Below the pieces are notes generated by a model, which saw only the letters and a program-made list of their open reading frames with translations, was not told the origin of the DNA and did no database searches. Shown here piece after piece: positions 58,721-64,000 of a stretch of DNA of 64,000 nucleotides; the stretch's first letter is position 1, and each line of letters opens with the position of its first letter. This DNA comes from Distichodus sexfasciatus. Lineage: Eukaryota > Chordata > Actinopteri > Characiformes > Distichodontidae. The DNA lies in NCBI GenBank assembly GCA_032718565.1, contig JAVGVS010000286.1, positions 124,001 through 188,000 of the forward strand. Direction: 5' to 3'. A program made the translations under genes and the position numbers.

Positions 58721-59207
58721 ATCAATACGTCCTTTAAAGGTTCTTAGAAGGACTGTAGAGGAATAGGTAAGCACAGGCAAAAAGGAGACATGAGGGGGAA
58801 GTGGAGATCAAGTCATGATTGAAGACTAAGGAATGGGTTCTTCTTGGTCATTATAATAAGATAATTGATCGTGGTCACTGGAGGTGACAGGGTCTAGATG
58901 TTAGATGTCTTGATGGGTGTGAGGGTGGGTGAGTCTAAGGTTGACAGTGAGGTCACTGGAAGTCAATCTTGACCTCACTTTCTGTCCATCTTGTCCTCCA
59001 ACATTCACAGTTGTTTTCAGCATTCCCAATGCTTTTCAGAAATTGTTATTAATAAAAACATTTTCAATACTAGGGTCCGGCCAATGTAGGATTTATAATA
59101 CTCATGTAAAAAATCCAGTAATTTTATCTAATAAAAAGCATAAAACATAAAGAAAGATTTGTTTATTTTTAGTTATTTGATTCATTACCAAGACAACATA
59201 TCTTGTG

Positions 59208-59400
59208 GGGCGACACGGTGGCGCAGCAGTTAGCCTCACAGCGAGAAGGTCCTGGGTTTCGATCCCCGGGTCGGCCGTAGGGCCTTTCTGTGTGGACTTT
59301 GCATGCTTTCCCTGTTTTCGTGTGGGGTTTCCCCGGGTGCTAAATTGGCCCCGTAAAGTGTGACTGAGAGTGTGATTGTGTGTGTGTGTGTGTGGGTTGA
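59208..59400 (+). mobile_element. SINE-like repeat A, 5' part
   Basis: gggcgacacggtggcgcagc agttagcctcacagcgagaa ggtcctgggtttcgatcccc is the best-preserved head of the family in this window. The copy stops in a GT run near 59395. Confidence 0.85.
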
Positions 59401-60107
59401 AAATGAAACTTATCATGTTCTCTCACTAGTGTTAATAAAATTTATTTTTTTCATGACTAAGGCGAGATGCTTGTTGAGTTAAAAAATAAAGCTTTGGTAA
59501 TAAAGAAGTGACTTAATGCATATTTGTCGTTGGTTAAGGAGACATTCATTCACTTCAATTTTCAAATCCTGTTTTGGGAATGATCCGGTATTTACACAAA
59601 AGTGTTAAGATTATGAATTTCAGCACTTACATCCTGTTGCCTTGACTTCAACGTCAAGTTCATTTATTTACCTAATTTAACAAGTTTAAAGTTATTAAGG
59701 AGACATATTGACTAAAAAATTATTTGAACTTGACTGAAATGTAACTAAATCTAAGGATAAAACTAAATCTAAGGTAACTGCCAATGCTGGTTCACTCTAG
59801 AAAATAAAAAGCAGATCTCCACTGATTTTCAGCAGGAGCACTGGACTTAAATAGAACCTCACAACTTTGCAAATCTCTACAGAGTCATTCTGATAGTGTT
59901 AACTGGAGAGAAAGTTAAATTTTATGCAAGTGATAATTTTACAACAAAGACAAAGCCAGCCATGAATCCTTGATCCACTGACCAATTACAAAGCACTTGG
60001 CATCATTTGCTACTGTACAACTTTTCCCCAAATTTAATTTTGTACCAGTGTCTTGTGGTTTCTATATTCTAATTTCTATATTCTATTACTTTACATGTGT
60101 GTAGAGT

Positions 60108-60740
60108 AGTATTGTAGTACTCGAGACCGGTCTTGAGACCAGTTTTTGAAGGTCTCGGTGTTGTCTCTGAATCAGCGGTATTTGTACTCCGTCCTGTCAT
60201 GGATTAGGACGAAGAGGACTCTGGATTTTATTTCCAGACCAGCCAAGACCACAACTCTGCGAAGATTACTATTAATGAGCTGATTGGATAACTTCTTACT
60301 TCAAGTGCAACCAATGATGTTTCTGCCAACTGCGGTTACCCACCCCACCGCTCACATCATTCACATTCATTAGTAGAGGGGCCATTATAATGAGACCCCA
60401 TCATGCACGTTTAGGTGACAGAATGTTGCATCCCTCATGTTTAAAAAATTTAACCAAACTGTACTTTAAACTGATTTTATCTGGTGTTTCAGACTATGTT
60501 GTGTGGTGTTTAGCAACTACCCCTTTATCTCTGGTGTGCGTTTGGTCTTGAGGAGTGTTCTGTCACTGTGGTTTGTTGAGTTTAACATATGATGTGATCA
60601 ATTTGGATAACTGCTTCCAGTGAAGAGATTTCCTCATAATAGATATGCAAGGGCTTGGCCCGAGTCTTGGTCTTATCTTGGTCTCTATACACTTTGGTCT
60701 CGGTCAGGACTTGATCTTGGTTTAGGTGCTCTTGACTACA
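60108..60740. mobile_element. DNA transposon-like repeat of the gagaccggtcttgagacc type
   Basis: Left end ttgtagtactcgagaccggt cttgagacc and right end ggtgctcttgactacaactc are inverted relative to each other (TTGTAGT.C.AGA). Related text recurs at 63232-63400. The flanks agty/tagta-like match only partly (5 of 8). Confidence 0.55.
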
Positions 60741-61419
60741 ACTCTAGTACAGAGATATCTCCAATTAGCTTGCAGACCAGTTTTTGGTGTATCAGATGAC
60801 TGTAGTTAGCATTAGTGCGCTAAATTTAGCTGATTCTGGCAATCTTGCGCTTGTGACCAAACCCCTAGAGATACCCAGAGACTACGGACTAGACTAGAAA
60901 CTAGAGATGGTGACTTTCTAGAATATGTGAAATTGTTTTATTGTTTCATGGTCTAATGCCCTACCTAGTGAACTACAAAGAAGTTTCTAAATAGGGACCA
61001 GTGAGAAAACACGTGAACTATTCTAACTTTTTTCAGTGTTACATTTGAGGTTCTGTCCTCTCAGCGTGACCCTGCTCTCTTTCCTCCACTTTTTTTGTTA
61101 TTTATGTTGTTCTTTCCCCCCACACTTTCCCCCTCAATTCCTACACTCACCCTCACCTAGACTATTACCTTACAGGATGCAATTCAATTGCAGCCTCCCA
61201 TGCGTCACAGGGCCATCAGGCTTGCAGCTGTGCATTATCCCATTAGTGCCAAACAGTTTTGACACCCACTGACTAACCGATCCCATAGATAATATCATAA
61301 AGAGCATGCTCGATACAAATCAGGTCAGCATAACCCATTTAACCCTGCCATACATATTTCTTATGTGTAACTCGAAACGCTGGAAAAATGAAATCAATAG
61401 AAATGTTTCTCGTTAATGA

Positions 61420-61560
61420 AGATGTAGCAGGCTGCCGTTCCTGCGGCCCGTGCGGCTTTCAGAGCTCGCCGCTCGGTCTTAATAAATCTCTCACTGCGGT
61501 CAGCTGAGCGGTCAACGCGGCGAGAGGGCCTAAACGAGCCTTGCTCTGCCTCCTCTACTT
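61420..61560. other. GC-rich unique patch
   Basis: ggctgccgttcctgcggccc gtgcggctttcag and gtcaacgcggcgagagggcc stand out against an AT-rich background. No coding exon is evident; possible regulatory DNA. Confidence 0.25.
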
Positions 61561-61805
61561 CTTTCAGTCTTGTGTGATTTACAGCGCTGTTGAGTGTGTG
61601 TACAAGGTTGGGTGGTCAACTGGATTCATGTGTGGTTTATTAAGCAAGGAGTGTGTATGCACAGAGTGTGGAGACAGCGTAGGATAATTTATCACATAAG
61701 TAGTGCCTGAAATAGGTGCTTTGAGGTTTGTTTCTGGGGCGGGATCAGTCTTCACCAGCCGTGAAATGGTGCCAGGCAAAAACGGTTACTCTTCTGTCAC
61801 TAGTT

Positions 61806-61885
61806 CAGTGGTTTCCAAACTTTTTCTGCAGGGCCACCCCTTTGTAGATAAGAATATTTTGCCCTCCTCCTTCGCCCCTGTTTAA
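61806..61885 (+). mobile_element. hAT-like end fragment
   Basis: agtggtttccaaactttttc tgcagggccacccctttgta gataag resembles 37395-37460 and the outer end at 53469, so these belong to one hAT-type end family. Confidence 0.5.
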
Positions 61886-62250
61886 TTCCCTTATTCACAC
61901 CTTTCAACCTTATTAACTATCTTATTAACTATGGTTTGTAGATGTTGAAAGGTTAATTTGAAGTGTTGTCTGAATTTTCAAGACAGAAATGCATTCCTGC
62001 CCTGGCTCGTTCGTGCTGGCTCCAGCTCTAATGTCTCCATTGTGTGACTGCGGAAACGTTTGGGCATTTACATTAGAATATTTGGTTGCATGCTTCCGGT
62101 AATACTTCACGTAATCCTTTTTTTTTTCAATGTATTCCGATTACAATCTATTTAATCTGTAACTGTAACAGAATACAATTACCCATAATTTGTAATCTGA
62201 ATATGTAACAGCAGTAAATGTATTCCATTACTCCTCAACACTGTTAAAGG

Positions 62251-63215
62251 TAGGGGTGTAAATCACAGGATTTATCATGATATGATATTATATCGATTCA
62301 ATTTCTGCCGATATCACAAAGTTATGATTTTGATTCGACACGATTCAGGACTCGGCGATCAATATGCAAGGATATGAAGATTTGACATAATCACTTCCCC
62401 TCATATCAAATCCCAAATAGCAGCTAAAATGTTTCATATTTTATTTTAAAAAACCTGAATGAACATTCTTATTTGCACACAATAAAACAGGACAGTGTGA
62501 AAATACTTACTCATGTTTGAAGTTTCAAACTAAATACTTACAGATATAGTAACTGAGGTAGTATAGTGTAACATGACTACACACTACACTTGCTTTGGCT
62601 TTTTCCTCCTTAAATTAGACTGAGAAATTCTAAATGCTACAACAAAGCAAACATGAAAACTACACACATTTTCCTATTTACTTTTACTCACAATTTTCCT
62701 AACACGGCTGCAATATAGTCTCCCTAACTACAGAAGCTAAACATTTTTTGAACGAATCACAGCACTAAGACTCATCACGGTTTCTAGTTTTGTTTTTTAT
62801 TTTATTTTTTGCAACTTGTCTGTTGAGCTGCGTTTCTCAAAAATGCTAAAGGTCTCCAGACTGCTGATTTATTCAGTCTCTTCACTAACTTTTTTCTGCT
62901 GCTTCTCACATTTTGTTTTGGAGTTTGGAGTTCAACGCAATTCAGACTCTTAAGTTGACGTACCCCTGTTGTTTCAGGGGTAATGAACATTAGGTGTAGT
63001 GATGCTTGTCTGTCATGTCAGCTAGCTGTAATTGGCAAGGAGCAGGTTTGGAGGTGGACTTTTAGTATATCTGTAGAAAAATGGGCACTTACTTCACGAC
63101 GGACATTGCAATATGCACGATGTCTAATCGATGTTTTTGTTTTGGATCGATTTTATGGTGTTGTTGATGAGTGAGTCGATGTATCGATGTAGGTTGATGT
63201 GTCGTTACACCCCTA
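62251..63215. mobile_element. Non-autonomous hAT-like element, 965 bp
   Basis: Ends TAGGGGTGTAA and, reversed, TAGGGGTGTAA are identical for 11 bases. GTTAAAGG occurs immediately outside on both sides (62243-62250, 63216-63223), a perfect 8-bp target duplication. Internal subterminal text (atcgatt, cgatgtatcgatgt) is typical of this fish family. No transposase remnant is seen. Confidence 0.9.
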
Positions 63216-63229
63216 GTTAAAGGTAGAGT

Positions 63230-63400
63230 TGGATGTCTCGAGACCGGTCTTGGTCTCGAGAGCGGTCTTGAGACCACTTTTACGTGGTCTTGGTCTTGTC
63301 ACAGTCTCGACAGTCTATTGTCTTGGTCTTGTCTTGGTCTCGGACCCCTCGGTCTTGTCTTGGTCTCGCTGTCTTGGTCTTGCTGTCTCAGATCAACATA
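63230..63400. repeat. ggtcttgtctc-type degenerate repeat
   Basis: Repeated cttggtcttg, gtctcgaga and gtcttgtcttggtctcg units make a locally repetitive block related to the element at 60108. It directly follows the 3' target duplication of the hAT element. Confidence 0.75.
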
Positions 63401-63614
63401 GTGGTCGGGAGATTTGGAGCGAACAGTATCCATGACACACAATGTAACGTTCAATAATGCAACATTATTATTATTTCGCCTTTCCCGCGCTTCAGATGCA
63501 ACCAATCAATGACACATGTATTTTGTTGTGATTCAGACATTGACGCTCATCCAATCAAAATACGCAAGTGTAGCGCTAGTTAAACGTTAGATCCAGCATC
63601 ACAGTGAGCAGTAA

Positions 63615-64000
63615 AGCTGGGAATACACTGTGCGATTTTTTCAGTCGCGTTATTCAGCTCCCGCTTAAACTGTATGAGTGAATCGCAGGGGTTAAACGCG
63701 AGAGAAACGCGCTGCCTTGGCAATTTGTGCCATTCTGTGCGTAGAAACGTGTAAAAAGAAAAGGCGACAACGTGTATGGACAAGGAAATGGCTGGGTAGA
63801 CGTGGGCAGTACGGTCTGTCAATTCTACAACGAGAATTGGAGGTAAGCAGCAACAGCGAAATTGCACTAAAGGCCAATACCGTTACAGATACCTTATCTA
63901 CACATACCTTACCTATGTTGATGTAGGCTTTATCTAAGAGTGATGGGTAAACTTTTAAAATAAAAATGCAACCAGAAATGCTGGGGGGAAAGAACACTAT
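63615..64000 (+). mobile_element. 5' end of a PIF/Harbinger-like transposon (cut by window edge)
   Basis: agctgggaatacactgtgcg after a TAA (3-bp target site style of Harbinger) is a plausible terminal repeat. The frame from about 63717 gives KKKRRQRVWTRKWLGRRGQY then GLSILQRELE, ending GAG|gtaagc at 63843. This basic R.W...W..RR..G....L..EL pattern is the N-terminus of HARBI1-like transposases. The remainder lies right of the window. Confidence 0.65.

Noticed and set aside
1..64000. CRISPR arrays, operons or bacterial mobile elements
   Set aside because: No direct-repeat/spacer pattern; introns, SINEs and vertebrate genes show this is a eukaryotic nuclear genome.

Overview
The window is vertebrate nuclear DNA and almost certainly from a ray-finned fish. 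Coding sequence is sparse and split by GT-AG introns. The proteins are plainly vertebrate (regulator of calcineurin, chloride intracellular channel). The remainder is dense in tRNA-derived SINEs, hAT-type and Tc1-like DNA transposon remnants, and microsatellites, as is usual in teleosts. The species cannot be named from the sequence.

Layout. (1) 0.7-13.8 kb, minus strand: rcan1, a calcineurin regulator, 5' part. It has two alternative first exons, one at 13.4 kb in a CpG-rich promoter and one at 3.3 kb matching the calcineurin/NFAT-inducible RCAN1-4 start in length and position, with a cluster of NFAT cores just upstream. The last coding exon lies left of the window. (2) 15.1-27.6 kb, plus strand: clic6, complete. 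A giant acidic first exon (806 codons) or a short alternative first exon (21 codons, at 22.75 kb) joins five GST-fold exons, giving about 1034 or 249 residues. (3) 28.8-30.6 kb, minus strand, convergent with clic6: a four-exon gene for a basic secreted protein of about 309 residues that I do not recognise. (4) 31-53 kb: no supported gene; layers of transposons, including a Tc1-like element with IR/DR ends, a foldback element and one hAT-like element nested in another. (5) 53.8-54.3 kb: a protein-like terminal exon on the plus strand and, antisense to its 3' part, a hairpin on the minus strand that matches miR-802. (6) 54.4-64 kb: mixed repeats, hAT-like elements with readable target duplications, possible conserved non-coding DNA, and the start of a Harbinger-like transposon at the right edge.

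The order rcan1, clic6, mir-802 matches what I recall of human 21q22.12, where RUNX1 follows. No runx1 exon is visible here, so runx1 may lie beyond the right edge. Functionally the locus holds a calcineurin feedback inhibitor, an intracellular channel/oxidoreductase-fold protein made in two N-terminal forms, an unassigned secreted protein and a microRNA.
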